Below, in pieces: positions 39,327 to 52,385 of a stretch of 64,000 nucleotides of DNA. Position numbers and translations under genes: made by a program. The DNA lies in contig NZ_JACHFL010000014.1 in the NCBI RefSeq assembly GCF_014201875.1, positions 62,001-126,000 on the forward strand, given 5' to 3'. The notes beneath the pieces were generated by a model. That model made no database searches. It was not told the DNA's origin and was given only the letters and a program-made list of their open reading frames with translations. The DNA comes from Deinococcus humi (GTDB lineage Bacteria > Deinococcota > Deinococci > Deinococcales > Deinococcaceae). Every line of letters starts with the position of its first letter. Position 1 is the stretch's first letter.

Positions 39327-41339
39327 TTATTCGAACTTTTGGGCGGCCTCCGTCTCCGCCCGCGAGACCAGCACATGGCCGCGCAGGAGTTCGGCCACGC
39401 TCCAGGCCTGGAAGGGGCAACCACCCGGCAGCAGCGCGTTTCCGCTGAAGACCTCGGAGACGTGGCCGACACCCGCTTCCCAGACATGACCGCTCAGGCC
39501 GTCCACGGCGCTGCGGGCTTCCCCCACCTCGCCGCGGGACAGCAGCAGTTCCAGGTACGCGGTCAGCGGCCACGGCCACACGGTGCCCCGGTGGTAGGCG
39601 GCGTCACGCAGCACCTGCGGACCACCGTAATTGCCCCGGTAGCGCGGATCACGCGGCGAAAGGGTATGCAGCCCCAGCGGCGTCAGCAGTTCGGTTTCGG
39701 TCTGCCGTACCGCCGCCTCTCTCTGTGCGGGGGTGGAGGGCGTGTCCGGCAGGGCCAGCGCTATCGCGGCGTTGGGACGCACGCTGAGGTCCAGGGTGCC
39801 GTCCGCACCCAGCGCGTCGGCCCAGGCCCCACCGTCCCAGAACTGCCCGAAGCTATCGCGCGCCTGCATCCAGGCCTCCGCGAGTTCCGGGGGCTCGCTC
39901 AGCGCCTCCGACAGCCGCGTTTCTGCGCCCAGTGCCGCAATCCACAACCCCTGAATCTCCACGGGCTTGCCGTGGCGGGGGGTGACCACCCAATCCTCGA
40001 TCTTCACATCCATCCAGGTCAACTGCACACCCTCCTCCCCGGCCAACAACAGACCGTCCGCCGCGTCACTGCGGATGCCGTGGTCGGTGCCGCGCAGGTG
40101 CCAGATCAGCAGTTCGCGCAACTGGGGCAGCGCGGTGCGCGCAAAGTCCAGATCGCCGCTGGCTGTGACATAGCGTTCCAGCGCCACCGCCAGCCACAGC
40201 GCCCCGTCCACCGTGTTGTAACCCGCGCCCTGGCCGTCCTCGTGGAAGTGGTTGGGAATCAGGCCACGGTGCACCGAGCGCAGAAAGGTGTCCAGCAGAT
40301 CGCGGGCCTCCGGGAAGCGTCCGGTCAGCAGGGTCAGGCCCGTCAGCGAGATCATGGCGTCGCGGCCCCAGTCGGCAAACCAGGGGTAGCCCGCGATGAC
40401 GCTGACTCCTGCTGGAGAACTGCGCCGCACCAAGTACGCGTCCGCCGCCACCGCCAGCGTCGCCACCAGGTCGTCGGACACCCCGCAGGTGTTCTGGGCC
40501 AGCCCGGCCAGTTCACGGCGGCGGGCGGCCTCCTGCTCGTGGGCCAGCCAGGGATCGGCAATCTCCGGGGTGCTGTCCGTCAGCCCCTGGACCACCAGCG
40601 CCACCTGCCCGCCGCCGGCCGGAAAATGCACCTCCCACAGCGCCGCGCCCAGTGTGTAATCGTGATCGGGTTCGCCGCGCGCCGCGTCGTGGCGGTAATA
40701 GATCCGCTGCGGGAAGGGGCGGGGGATAAGAAAATTGATCTGAGCGCTGGGTGCATGCAGCCGGACGCGCGTGGTTCTCTCCCCCAGGACCGTGACCTCC
40801 GTGCCCTCCGCCTGGAACGCCAGACTGGGAGCCTCCGTGTGGACATGGTGCATGTCGCGGTCTACGAAAAAGCCGCCCAGCGTCAGCGTGACCGCCTCGC
40901 GCGAATCCACTGTGTACAGGTAAATCACTGCGCCCGCATGGGCCGGGCTGACCGTCTGCCGCGTTACCCGTGCGCCGCCCACCGTTTGCACCCGTTCGGG
41001 CAGCAGATCGCGCAGGGTCACGCCGCTCAGCACCTCCAGCCCGCGTCCCTCGAACACATTCGGTGCAAGTTCCAGGGCGTGGAGGGTGTGGCGCTGGCCC
41101 CCGACTTCCAGAACTTCCAGCGGCGACACCAGATGCGTGAAGCGCTGCACGGGGGGCAGGGCGCTGACCACCAGACCCGAGTAGCAGCGGGTGGGCACCC
41201 CGGTCATGCTGGACAGCGCGAAGCCGCCCAGGCCGTCGGTCAGCAGCACTTCCAGATCAGCGTTGCGCGCACCCTGTGGGCCGTAGTGGTGGGTGTGCGC
41301 AGGGGGCATGGGGGAGAAGCCACTCATACCGGGAAGCAT
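39327..41339 (-). CDS. Amylo-alpha-1,6-glucosidase/glycogen debranching-type enzyme
   Basis: The 670-residue protein has the N-terminal glycogen-debranching domain (LLTDGLGGFALSSMTGVPTRCYSGL, which fits the family start) and a C-terminal (alpha/alpha)6 barrel from about residue 290. Conserved barrel motifs include AGYPWFADWGRDAMISL, LIPNHFHEDG, DGALWLAVAL, TWMDVKI and HRGTVWPW. It should hydrolyse alpha-1,6 branches of glycogen or related glucans. No glycogen operon adjoins it. The ATG at 39327-41339 is the longest form; a second ATG four codons in is possible. Confidence 0.9.
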   Translation of the reverse strand: MLPGMSGFSPMPPAHTHHYGPQGARNADLEVLLTDGLGGFALSSMTGVPTRCYSGLVVSALPPVQRFTHLVSPLEVLEVGGQRHTLHALELAPNVFEGRGLEVLSGVTLRDLLPERVQTVGGARVTRQTVSPAHAGAVIYLYTVDSREAVTLTLGGFFVDRDMHHVHTEAPSLAFQAEGTEVTVLGERTTRVRLHAPSAQINFLIPRPFPQRIYYRHDAARGEPDHDYTLGAALWEVHFPAGGGQVALVVQGLTDSTPEIADPWLAHEQEAARRRELAGLAQNTCGVSDDLVATLAVAADAYLVRRSSPAGVSVIAGYPWFADWGRDAMISLTGLTLLTGRFPEARDLLDTFLRSVHRGLIPNHFHEDGQGAGYNTVDGALWLAVALERYVTASGDLDFARTALPQLRELLIWHLRGTDHGIRSDAADGLLLAGEEGVQLTWMDVKIEDWVVTPRHGKPVEIQGLWIAALGAETRLSEALSEPPELAEAWMQARDSFGQFWDGGAWADALGADGTLDLSVRPNAAIALALPDTPSTPAQREAAVRQTETELLTPLGLHTLSPRDPRYRGNYGGPQVLRDAAYHRGTVWPWPLTAYLELLLSRGEVGEARSAVDGLSGHVWEAGVGHVSEVFSGNALLPGGCPFQAWSVAELLRGHVLVSRAETEAAQKFE

Positions 41340-41421
41340 GGCAGATGAGCGTGTGCGCCGGTACAGGGGGCCCTATTTGACAGAAGGTTCACGCCCACAG
41401 AAAGACGGAGGGCGTGCGTGG

Positions 41422-41427
41422 TAAACT
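41422..41427 (+). promoter_or_regulatory. Extended -10 box of infC
   Basis: TGGTAAACT, an extended -10 element, about 100 nt before the infC start. The -35 side is poor. The leader that follows has a 9-bp direct repeat (ACATGTTTC) at 41429 and 41444. Confidence 0.45.
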
Positions 41428-41527
41428 GACATGTTTCTCCGCAACATGTTTCGAGCGTGAATGCGGATGCAGCCGCCCTGACCCGCCACTTGTGGCGCTG
41501 CCAGCGTGCAGGGGGCGTGCGGGGGTG

Positions 41528-42199
<672 letters not shown>

Positions 42200-42225
42200 C
42201 GCTGAGCGCAGTGGTTCAAGTAGCG

Positions 42226-42250
42226 ACGGCCCGCCACATCGGTGGGCCGT
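42226..42250 (+). terminator. Terminator-like hairpin of infC
   Basis: 10-bp arms (ACGGCCCGCC/GGTGGGCCGT) with a 5-nt loop. The downstream T-run is short. Confidence 0.6.
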
Positions 42251-42272
42251 TCGCCTTTGCTGAACTGTACGG

Positions 42273-42300
42273 TTGTTATTCCTGCTTTATTTTGTAAACT
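42273..42300 (+). promoter_or_regulatory. Promoter of the glutaredoxin-like gene
   Basis: TTGTTA and TAAACT are 16 nt apart, about 58 bp before the ATG. Confidence 0.5.
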
Positions 42301-42358
42301 GATAGGGCGGCCAGAGAATGGTTGATCCGCGTCCACATCGCCACACAGGAGGAATCCC

Positions 42359-42604
42359 ATGATCAAGATGTACACCACCAGCTGGTGCCCTGACTGCACT
42401 GCCACCAAGCGCGCCCTGACCAGCAAGGGGCTGGCTTTCGAGGAAATCAACATTGAGCAGGACGAGCACGCCGCCGAATACGTCATGAGCGTCAACGGGG
42501 GCCGCCGCAGCGTGCCCACGCTGGTCAGCGGTGACGTGGCCCACAGCCTGAGCGGCTTTCGCCCGCAGAAGCTGGACGCTTTCCTGGCGGCGGCTGGGCT
42601 GTAA
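42359..42604 (+). CDS. Glutaredoxin-like thiol oxidoreductase
   Basis: The 81-residue protein is a minimal thioredoxin fold. It starts IKMYTTSWCPDC with active-site cysteines 10 and 13 (CPDC), followed by the conserved SVPT cis-proline loop and a C-terminal helix. Compared with classical CPYC glutaredoxins it is closer to the mycoredoxin/NrdH-like type, which would suit a bacterium that uses bacillithiol. It has an AGGAGG site and its own terminator. Confidence 0.9.
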   Translation: MIKMYTTSWCPDCTATKRALTSKGLAFEEINIEQDEHAAEYVMSVNGGRRSVPTLVSGDVAHSLSGFRPQKLDAFLAAAGL

Positions 42605-42623
42605 AACCAGACCATCAATGATC

Positions 42624-42661
42624 AAACGGTGCGGTGACTGGCAACAGTCCGCACCGTTTTT
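42624..42661 (+). terminator. Terminator of the glutaredoxin-like gene
   Basis: An 11-bp class stem (AAACGGTGCGG/CCGCACCGTTT), possibly extended by an inner GACTG/CAGTC helix, followed by TTTTT. Confidence 0.88.
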
Positions 42662-42671
42662 CTGATGTCTC

Positions 42672-43341
42672 TTAGTTGTCTTTCCGGGACGGGCGTTCTT
42701 TCCTAAGGCTGAGCAGTTCGGTGGTGTTGTAACTGCTCCTAGATCTCACCAGACCCACGCCCTCGGCGTACCATTCCTCGAAGTCGTTCATGTCGCGGTT
42801 CAGTGGGATCGGTCCCACCTTGCCCGCCACCCGGTAACCCACCCGAACCTTCCAGGCGTCAAAGGTTCCAGCGGACACCGTGATCTTCTCTCGGCCCATG
42901 ATCTGCCGTCTGGCCGTAAGGGTGGCTTTGCCCCTCAGGAGGCCCTGCCGTCCTTCCAGATCCCAGACCAGGGACCACGCCGCGCCCGGTTTCCATGCTG
43001 GGGCAGCAGCGATCTCCACCCCGCTGACCACAGCACGGGTCAGGGTAATGCTGCCCAGGTTGGGCGGACTCAGGCCAAGCTGTGTGCCCCCGGCGCAGGT
43101 GTACCGGCCAGTCTCCGTGGGCTTTCCGGCGGTCATGGACTGTTCCTGAAAGCCTGAGTCAGTCGGTTGTCGTCCGGCTGAGGGCATAGCTGGAGGCCGG
43201 TTTTTTACTGTCGTTGGGCGTGACGCGATAGGTCCAGACCCAGCCTTCCTGCACCGGATTCATCGTGTTGTCGCAGGCCGCCGGGGCAGCCCACGCCGCA
43301 CTGCAACTCCAGATCAGGAGGCTACCCACCTTCAAACCCAC
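42672..43341 (-). pseudogene. Frameshifted gene for a small secreted protein of unknown function
   Basis: Two minus-strand frames together make one protein. The first part, from a GTG near 43341, carries a signal peptide (VGSLLIWSCSAAWAAPAAC) and runs to a stop at 43159. The second part, ending at 42672, continues the sequence from about 43185. The join reads naturally as ...SRTTTDSGFQEQSM... if one extra base near 43165-43180 is skipped. The second part includes VSAGTFDAWKVRVG and EEWYAEGVGLV, a pattern known from secreted DUF3108-like proteins. It could be a real mutation or a sequencing error. Confidence 0.6.
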
Positions 43342-43439
43342 GGCCCGGCAACGCTCCAGACCCCTAAAGGAGTGGGGCTGATTGTGGCCTGCAGTCTGTC
43401 TGATCCGGGAAAAGGCCCCCGTAAAGCCTGCGGCTGATT

Positions 43440-44810
43440 TCACTCCAGCCCCGCCCCCGCCCGGTACGCCGCCAGTGGCCAGGAGCGTCCGCCCCCCTGC
43501 CGCACCCACTGGATGTCACCGTCGTCTGCCCGCTGGAAGGAATACGCCTCGCCCACTGAGCCGAAGCCGCCTTCGGGGGCGGGAGATAGCGTGTTGGCGT
43601 CCTGCACGGTCAACTCGGTGACTGTGGCCGATGGATCGCCCAGCGGGACCAGTGAGACCAGTCGCCCTCCCAGGTTCACGATGTCGAACACGCCCCAGGC
43701 ATTGGCGAAGCGCCCGGTGAAGGAGTCCAACTCGTGCGCCGTGTCCACCTCCTTCTGCGAATTCTTGTGCGCCAGATCGATCAGGCGGATCAGGTTGCCC
43801 GCCCATTCGGTGGCCGGGCCGCCCGCTGTATTCGTCAGCACGGAGATGGACAGTCCCGTTCTGGGATCGAGCCACGACTGCGTGATGTGGCCGGGGAAAC
43901 CGCCCGAGTGGCCCACCAGCACACGCTCGCCGATCTCGTCCAGGATCAGGCCCAGGCCGTAGCCGCGCCGGGTGGGTTTGGTGATCTCCGATTCGCGGCG
44001 CCCCATCAGGCGTTTGGAGGCGTCCGAGAGAAGTCCCTCGCGCCCCAGGGCGTGCCGCGCCCAGTAGGCGGTCAGGGCCTCGGCAGTGCCGTAGAAGCCG
44101 GTGGCCGCCGCCAGCGCGCGGGTGTCCGAGGACGGCACTGTGCGGCGGGGATCGTTCCCTGAGAGGCGTGCGCTGTGTCCGGTCGCCAGCTCGGCCTCGC
44201 GCTCCGGGGGCAGTTCCGCGCCCAGGTCCGTCAGCTCCAGGGGGCCGGTAATGTGCGCCTGCACGTAGTCATCGTAGCTCTGGCTGCTGGCGGCCTCCAC
44301 AATCAGGCCCAGCAGCCCGTAGCCGATGTTGGAGTATTTGAAGTGCTGGTTTTGCGGAAATACGGCGTCGGCGCGGGCGAAATCAATCAGCGTCTGCCGC
44401 TCCGGGAAGGCGTGCAGTTGCTGCCAGTAATCGCTGTCGGCCCCGTCGCGGTTGATGCCAGACTGGTGGCCCAGCAGCGCCCGCACGGTCATGTCGGCGG
44501 CAGGCGAATCCGCCAGCTCCGGCAGCCAGTGGCCCGCCGTGTCGTCCAGGCGCAGTTTGCCCGCCTCAATCAGCTGAAAGATGGCGGTGGCCGTAAAGGT
44601 CTTGGAATGCGATGCGATGCGGAACAGGTGCCCCGTGGTCAGGGCCTCGCCCGTGTCCTCGTTGGCCTGGCCCAACGCAAACGATGCGGCCAGCTCGTCG
44701 CCCACGCGTACGGCCACCTGCACGCCGGGAATGCGGTGAAAGTCTCGCCCGTACTCCAGCCAGCTTTCCAGATAGGGCGCGATCTGCCGGACGGTTTCCA
44801 GAAGGCTCAT
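43440..44810 (-). CDS. Serine hydrolase of the beta-lactamase/PBP family
   Basis: The 456-residue protein has the class C-like motifs SHSK (in IASHSKTFTATA), YSN (KYSNIGYGLL) and HSGG (VGHSGGFPGH). These make it a beta-lactamase-fold esterase, D-aminopeptidase or PBP-like hydrolase. No signal peptide is visible, so it may be cytoplasmic and is not obviously a beta-lactamase. The last 100 residues form a separate beta-rich domain. I chose the ATG at 44810 because a TAGAGT box lies 7 nt upstream; longer frames lack any start signal. Confidence 0.88.
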   Translation of the reverse strand: MSLLETVRQIAPYLESWLEYGRDFHRIPGVQVAVRVGDELAASFALGQANEDTGEALTTGHLFRIASHSKTFTATAIFQLIEAGKLRLDDTAGHWLPELADSPAADMTVRALLGHQSGINRDGADSDYWQQLHAFPERQTLIDFARADAVFPQNQHFKYSNIGYGLLGLIVEAASSQSYDDYVQAHITGPLELTDLGAELPPEREAELATGHSARLSGNDPRRTVPSSDTRALAAATGFYGTAEALTAYWARHALGREGLLSDASKRLMGRRESEITKPTRRGYGLGLILDEIGERVLVGHSGGFPGHITQSWLDPRTGLSISVLTNTAGGPATEWAGNLIRLIDLAHKNSQKEVDTAHELDSFTGRFANAWGVFDIVNLGGRLVSLVPLGDPSATVTELTVQDANTLSPAPEGGFGSVGEAYSFQRADDGDIQWVRQGGGRSWPLAAYRAGAGLE

Positions 44811-44817
44811 ATCCCAG

Positions 44818-44823
44818 ACTCTA
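44818..44823 (-). promoter_or_regulatory. -10 box of the serine hydrolase gene (leaderless)
   Basis: TAGAGT on the minus strand, 7 nt before the ATG at 44810. Confidence 0.55.
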
Positions 44824-44894
44824 GAGCGTAGTGGGGCGGGCTGTCCTGCATTGCAGGAGGCACCGCTGCCACGGTTCGCGCTCACCCGGCCCGC

Positions 44895-44900
44895 TACGCT
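44895..44900 (+). promoter_or_regulatory. -10 box of the DUF488 gene (leaderless)
   Basis: TACGCT, 6 nt before the ATG. Confidence 0.5.
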
Positions 44901-44906
44901 GCTCCC

Positions 44907-45365
44907 ATGAATGCCCTTCCCACAGTGTTGACCATCGGCTATGAGAACGCCGAGCTATACGCCTTCCTGGACACGCTGGCCGCGCACGGCGTCACCCTGC
45001 TGGTGGACACCCGCGAACGCGCGCAGAGCCGCCGCAAGGGCTACAGCAAAACGGCGCTGGCGGCCGCATTGACAGAGCGGGGCATTGGCTACCGCCACCT
45101 GCGCTCATTGGGTACGCCGCCCGCACTTCGCAAGGCGTACCGACTGGATAAGGATTTCGCCGCCATGAAGGCCGGGTACACCCTGCATCTTGCCACGCAG
45201 ACGGACGCACTGGAGGAACTCGGGGGGCTGGCCGCCCGCGAGCGTGTGTGTTTGCTGTGTTACGAGGCGGACGCCAGAGAATGCCACCGATCATTGATCA
45301 CGGAGAGGTTGCAGAAAATGGGATTTGCGGAAGCCGTGGAGGATTTGACCGTGCCGGGGCGTTAG
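44907..45365 (+). CDS. DUF488 family protein
   Basis: The 152-residue protein shows the family pattern: TIGYENAELYAFLDTLAAHG near the start, LVDTRERAQSRRKGYSK with the Arg-rich loop, and CLLCYEADARECHRSLIT near the end with clustered cysteines and histidine. DUF488 proteins have no settled function; a nucleic-acid or thiol-linked role has been suggested. The gene is short, single and possibly leaderless (TACGCT box 6 nt upstream). Confidence 0.9.
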   Translation: MNALPTVLTIGYENAELYAFLDTLAAHGVTLLVDTRERAQSRRKGYSKTALAAALTERGIGYRHLRSLGTPPALRKAYRLDKDFAAMKAGYTLHLATQTDALEELGGLAARERVCLLCYEADARECHRSLITERLQKMGFAEAVEDLTVPGR

Positions 45366-45373
45366 GCTGTCTT

Positions 45374-45454
45374 ATGAACCCAGATGCTTTTGAGAAGCAG
45401 AGCACAGAAATTCGCCGCGCCAGACAAAGGTTCAAGCTTCGCTTCCGCATGTAG
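45374..45454 (+). CDS. Possible micro-ORF (26 codons)
   Basis: A 26-codon frame, MNPDAFEKQSTEIRRARQRF and six more residues, starts 5 nt after a TAGGCT box that overlaps the DUF488 stop. It is basic and amphipathic. It may be a real small protein, a truncated gene start or chance. It runs toward the convergent dnaE end. Confidence 0.25.
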   Translation: MNPDAFEKQSTEIRRARQRFKLRFRM

Positions 45455-45483
45455 CAGAGTTTCTTCAGCAGCCATGTAATCGC

Positions 45484-49494
<4,011 letters not shown>

Positions 49495-49500
49495 GCTTCA

Positions 49501-49506
49501 AGCATA
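49501..49506 (-). promoter_or_regulatory. -10 box of dnaE (leaderless)
   Basis: TATGCT on the minus strand, 6 nt before the ATG. Confidence 0.6.
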
Positions 49507-49586
49507 GGCCGGGGCGGGGGTGGGTTTCAGTGACGGGGAGGGTTGACGGGGTTAGCGCGTCGGGTGCTGCCTGACACGGACTCCGA

Positions 49587-49608
49587 TTAAAAGGTGTTGA
49601 AAACACCT
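49587..49608 (-). terminator. Terminator-like hairpin at the end of the HNH pseudogene
   Basis: On the minus strand a 7-bp stem (AGGTGTT/AACACCT) with a 3-nt loop is followed by TTTAAT. It overlaps the last codons of the frame, so the original protein probably ended earlier. Confidence 0.6.
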
Positions 49609-50368
49609 GAAAATCCGAGCGGAGCGAGAAGGGGAAAAACAAGTTCCGGGTGTGGAGTGGAGGGATCGGCGTTGTCCCAATTCCTCCACAAAACAAACGA
49701 AATCCATATGACTTCTTCCACAGTCCACATCGATGAGGCGCGGTGGATCATGCGGTGGCAGTTGGCCCAGACAACTACCAGATCGTCCAGGCGGGTTTTT
49801 CGTTCTCTGGCCTCGCTCAGCGGAACGATGTGTTGGTACTCGGCAATGCCCTTACCCCGTTCCCCATACACAGCCTGAAAGTCGAATCCACAAGCCTCGC
49901 AAGCCAGCTTGCCAGTGGCGGCAAGAACCTGGGCGATCTTCTTTCGCACCCCAGTTCTGTTCCGCTCATGCCGCCTGTGAAGCTGTTCCAGAACGCGGCC
50001 TTCATTGAAATCGTCATCCTTCTTGTTGGCGTCGAGAAGAGCGAAGATTTCTGGCTCCACGCTCACGGCTGATCGGATGGCGGTAGCCAGTTCGTGGATA
50101 TGTTCCGGCTATCCCGAAACCCTAGGCAAACGCTTGAACAATCAGGCTGATGGAGGCTGGTTGGTGTTCCCCCTCATGATCTTTGAGCTGCCTCAGCTTC
50201 ATTGCTGTCGCCATTGGATCGCGGAAGGCGTTGTCCTGCCATGATTCCCTGTGCCAGGGAAGCCGCCTGAGATAGTCGCTGAGTGCGCTCACATTCGGGG
50301 TGGCGTGCTGAAAGCGTCCTGCGCCCCTGCTGGAAATAAAAGTCGTAGAGCAAAATGACTTCAATCAC
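49587..50368 (-). pseudogene. HNH restriction-type endonuclease, broken by frameshifts
   Basis: Three minus-strand frames line up as one HNH nuclease. Frame 1 (from GTG 50368) gives [14 protein letters not shown]. Frame 2 continues with FQHATPNVSALSDYLRRLPW and NAFRDPMATAMKLRQLKD up to a stop at 50122. Frame 3 gives EHIHELATAIRSAV (about 50105-50066) and then the HNH site LACEACGFDF ... QHIVPL ... WANCHRMIHR, ending at 49587. The HNH residues survive but the N-terminal part is unreadable without skipping one base twice. The pattern fits McrA-like HNH restriction enzymes; a partner methylase is not seen. Confidence 0.7.
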
Positions 50369-50441
50369 GATACCAAGTTGGATTGATAGGCATGTTTCAT
50401 GCTTATCGCCGCCCAGAACACGGACCTTCTCTGCGCCGCGC

Positions 50442-50447
50442 TATAAC
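50442..50447 (+). promoter_or_regulatory. -10-like box of the aldo/keto reductase gene
   Basis: TATAAC, 7 nt before the ATG at 50455. Confidence 0.45.
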
Positions 50448-50454
50448 TCCTCCC

Positions 50455-51438
50455 ATGCAATACCGCACACTCGGCAAGACCGGCTATGACGTGTCCAGTA
50501 TCAGCTTTGGGGCCTGGGCCATCGGCGGCACCTGGGGCGAGGTCAGCGAGCAGGATGCCATGAGCGCCCTGCACCGCGCCCTGGATCTGGGCATCAATTT
50601 CTTCGACACCGCCGATGTATACGGCGACGGGCGCAGCGAACGCCTGATCGCCCGCCTACGGCGTGAGCGCCCGGAAGCCTTTTACGTGGCAACCAAAGCC
50701 GGACGCCGCCTAGACCCGCACACAGCGGGCGGCTACAACGCGGTCAATTTGCGCGGCTTCATTGACCGCAGCTTGCAGAATCTAGAGACCGAGACTCTTG
50801 ATTTGCTCCAACTCCACTGCCCGCCGCCAGAAGTATACGAGCGGGATGAAGTCTTCGGCGTGCTGGACGGCTTTGTACAGGACGGACTGCTGCAGGCCTA
50901 CGGCGTCAGCGTGGAAACAGTGGAAGAGGCGCTGACGGCCATCAAGCATCCCAACGTGTCTACCGTGCAGATTATCTTCAACGCCTTCCGCTTCAAGCCT
51001 GCCGAACAATTCTTCGCGGCGGCGCTGGAGGCGAATATAGGTATCCTGGCCCGCGTGCCGCTGGCGAGCGGCCTGTTGACCGGGAAGATGACGCCCCAGA
51101 GCAGCTTCGCGCCCGATGACCACCGCAACTTCAATCGGCACGGCGAGGCATTCGACAGGGGCGAGACCTTTTCCGGCGTGGACTTTGAAACGGGCCTTAA
51201 AGCGGTGGAGGAGCTGCGCCTACTCGTCACCGAAGGCATAACGCTGGCCGAGTTCGCCCTGCGCTGGATTCTGATGTTCCCCGAAGTGAGTTGCGCCATT
51301 CCGGGGGCCAAGAACGCCGCTCAGGCTGAGGCCAACGCCCGCGCCGCCGATCTGCCGCCGTTGAGCGAGGCCACCATGCGCGGCGTGGCTGCCGTGTATG
51401 ACCGTCTGATCCGGCCCCAGGTGCAGGATTTGTGGTGA
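50455..51438 (+). CDS. Aldo/keto reductase
   Basis: The 327-residue (beta/alpha)8 NADPH oxidoreductase begins [20 protein letters not shown]. The catalytic set is visible: Asp in FFDTADVYG with the Tyr acid, Lys in VATKAGRR and His in [12 protein letters not shown] contacts in [17 protein letters not shown] fit the family. It reduces an aldehyde or ketone; substrate unknown. I chose the ATG at 50455, 7 nt after TATAAC; a start 24 codons earlier would add non-conserved residues. Confidence 0.92.
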   Translation: MQYRTLGKTGYDVSSISFGAWAIGGTWGEVSEQDAMSALHRALDLGINFFDTADVYGDGRSERLIARLRRERPEAFYVATKAGRRLDPHTAGGYNAVNLRGFIDRSLQNLETETLDLLQLHCPPPEVYERDEVFGVLDGFVQDGLLQAYGVSVETVEEALTAIKHPNVSTVQIIFNAFRFKPAEQFFAAALEANIGILARVPLASGLLTGKMTPQSSFAPDDHRNFNRHGEAFDRGETFSGVDFETGLKAVEELRLLVTEGITLAEFALRWILMFPEVSCAIPGAKNAAQAEANARAADLPPLSEATMRGVAAVYDRLIRPQVQDLW

Positions 51439-51490
51439 GCAGGAAGGCGATCAGCGCGCAAAGGATTTAGCCGCAGGAAACCAGATCGTT

Positions 51491-51496
51491 TACCCT
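51491..51496 (+). promoter_or_regulatory. -10 box of the second GNAT gene (leaderless)
   Basis: TACCCT, 5 nt before the ATG. Confidence 0.45.
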
Positions 51497-51501
51497 GTGA
51501 C

Positions 51502-52014
51502 ATGACCCCGCCCCCACCCGTCCGCCCCGCTTGCCGTGCCGATGCCCCGGCCATCGCCCGCATTCACGTCAGCAGCTGGCGCGAAACCTACGCGGGCCTG
51601 ATGCCGGACGATTTTCTGGAACGCATGACCAGCGAGGAGATGCGGCGGCGGCGCGAGGCAAACTGGGAGCGCACCATCTCGCAGGGGCTGGAAACGGTGC
51701 TGGTGGCCGAGCAGGACGGGGTTGTGGTGGCCTTCACCTCGGCTGGACCTGCCAGGGATCATCCCGGTTACGAGGCGGAGCTGATGACGCTGTACGCGCT
51801 GAGATCAGCGCAGGGGCAGGGTCTGGGACAAGCGCTGTTCAGGCAATTGGTCCAGGATCTGCGGGCAGACGGGGTTCAGAATCTGGCGCTGTGGGTGCTG
51901 GCCGACAATCCCACACGGCAGTGGTATCTGCGGCGGGGTGGACGCGAGGCGGGCGAGAAGCTGGACGGAACCTTGCGTGAGGTGCGGGTGGTGTGGGATC
52001 GCCTGCCAGGCTAA
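51502..52014 (+). CDS. GNAT family N-acetyltransferase
   Basis: The 170-residue protein shows IARIHVSSWRETYAGLMPDDFL near the start, typical of a common GNAT subgroup, then the acetyl-CoA loop RSAQGQGLGQALFRQLV and the C-terminal NPTRQWYLRRGGREAGEK. The substrate is unknown. Its last 4 bp overlap the end of the convergent DUF2089 gene. Confidence 0.9.
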   Translation: MTPPPPVRPACRADAPAIARIHVSSWRETYAGLMPDDFLERMTSEEMRRRREANWERTISQGLETVLVAEQDGVVVAFTSAGPARDHPGYEAELMTLYALRSAQGQGLGQALFRQLVQDLRADGVQNLALWVLADNPTRQWYLRRGGREAGEKLDGTLREVRVVWDRLPG

Positions 52015-52364
52015 CGCCGCAGCTTGCGCGCCGCCTCGTCCGGGGTGATCTCGCCGCGTTCCAGGCTGCTCAAAATCTCGGCCTGGGGATCGGCCAGTTC
52101 GGGTTCGTATCCAATGGCGCGGAGCAGCGTGTCGAAGCGGGCGCGCACTGTGGGGTAGCTGACGCCCAGCACGCGCTCGACCTCCTTCAGGTTGCCGCGC
52201 ACGCGGATGTACAGGCGCAGGAATTCCAGGTTGTCCGGGGTCAGGGTGGCGAACTCGTTCAGCTCGAAGGCCCCGCGCACGGTCACGCCGCTGCCCGCGA
52301 ACCGCAGTTCGGTGACGTGCGGGGCTTCGGTTTCATCCGGAAAGGGCAGGGGCAGGGGGCGCAT
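52011..52364 (-). CDS. DUF2089 family protein
   Basis: The 117-residue protein has a helix-turn-helix (VRGNLKEVERVLGVSYPTVRARFDTLL, residues ~57-83) and a C-terminal short helix pair (ILSSLERGEITPDEAARKL) that resembles SHOCT-type tails. DUF2089 proteins are likely small transcription factors; target unknown. A TAAACT box 7 nt upstream of the ATG supports the start and a leaderless message. The cysteine-rich N-terminal finger of some relatives is missing. Confidence 0.85.
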   Translation of the reverse strand: MRPLPLPFPDETEAPHVTELRFAGSGVTVRGAFELNEFATLTPDNLEFLRLYIRVRGNLKEVERVLGVSYPTVRARFDTLLRAIGYEPELADPQAEILSSLERGEITPDEAARKLRR

Positions 52365-52371
52365 AGGCCTC

Positions 52372-52377
52372 AGTTTA
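52372..52377 (-). promoter_or_regulatory. -10 box of the DUF2089 gene (leaderless)
   Basis: TAAACT on the minus strand, 7 nt before the ATG. Confidence 0.55.
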
Positions 52378-52385
52378 CGCGCCCC

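Noticed and set aside
39339..41348. A 669-codon plus-strand frame opposite the debranching enzyme
   Set aside because: Antisense shadow without domain patterns.
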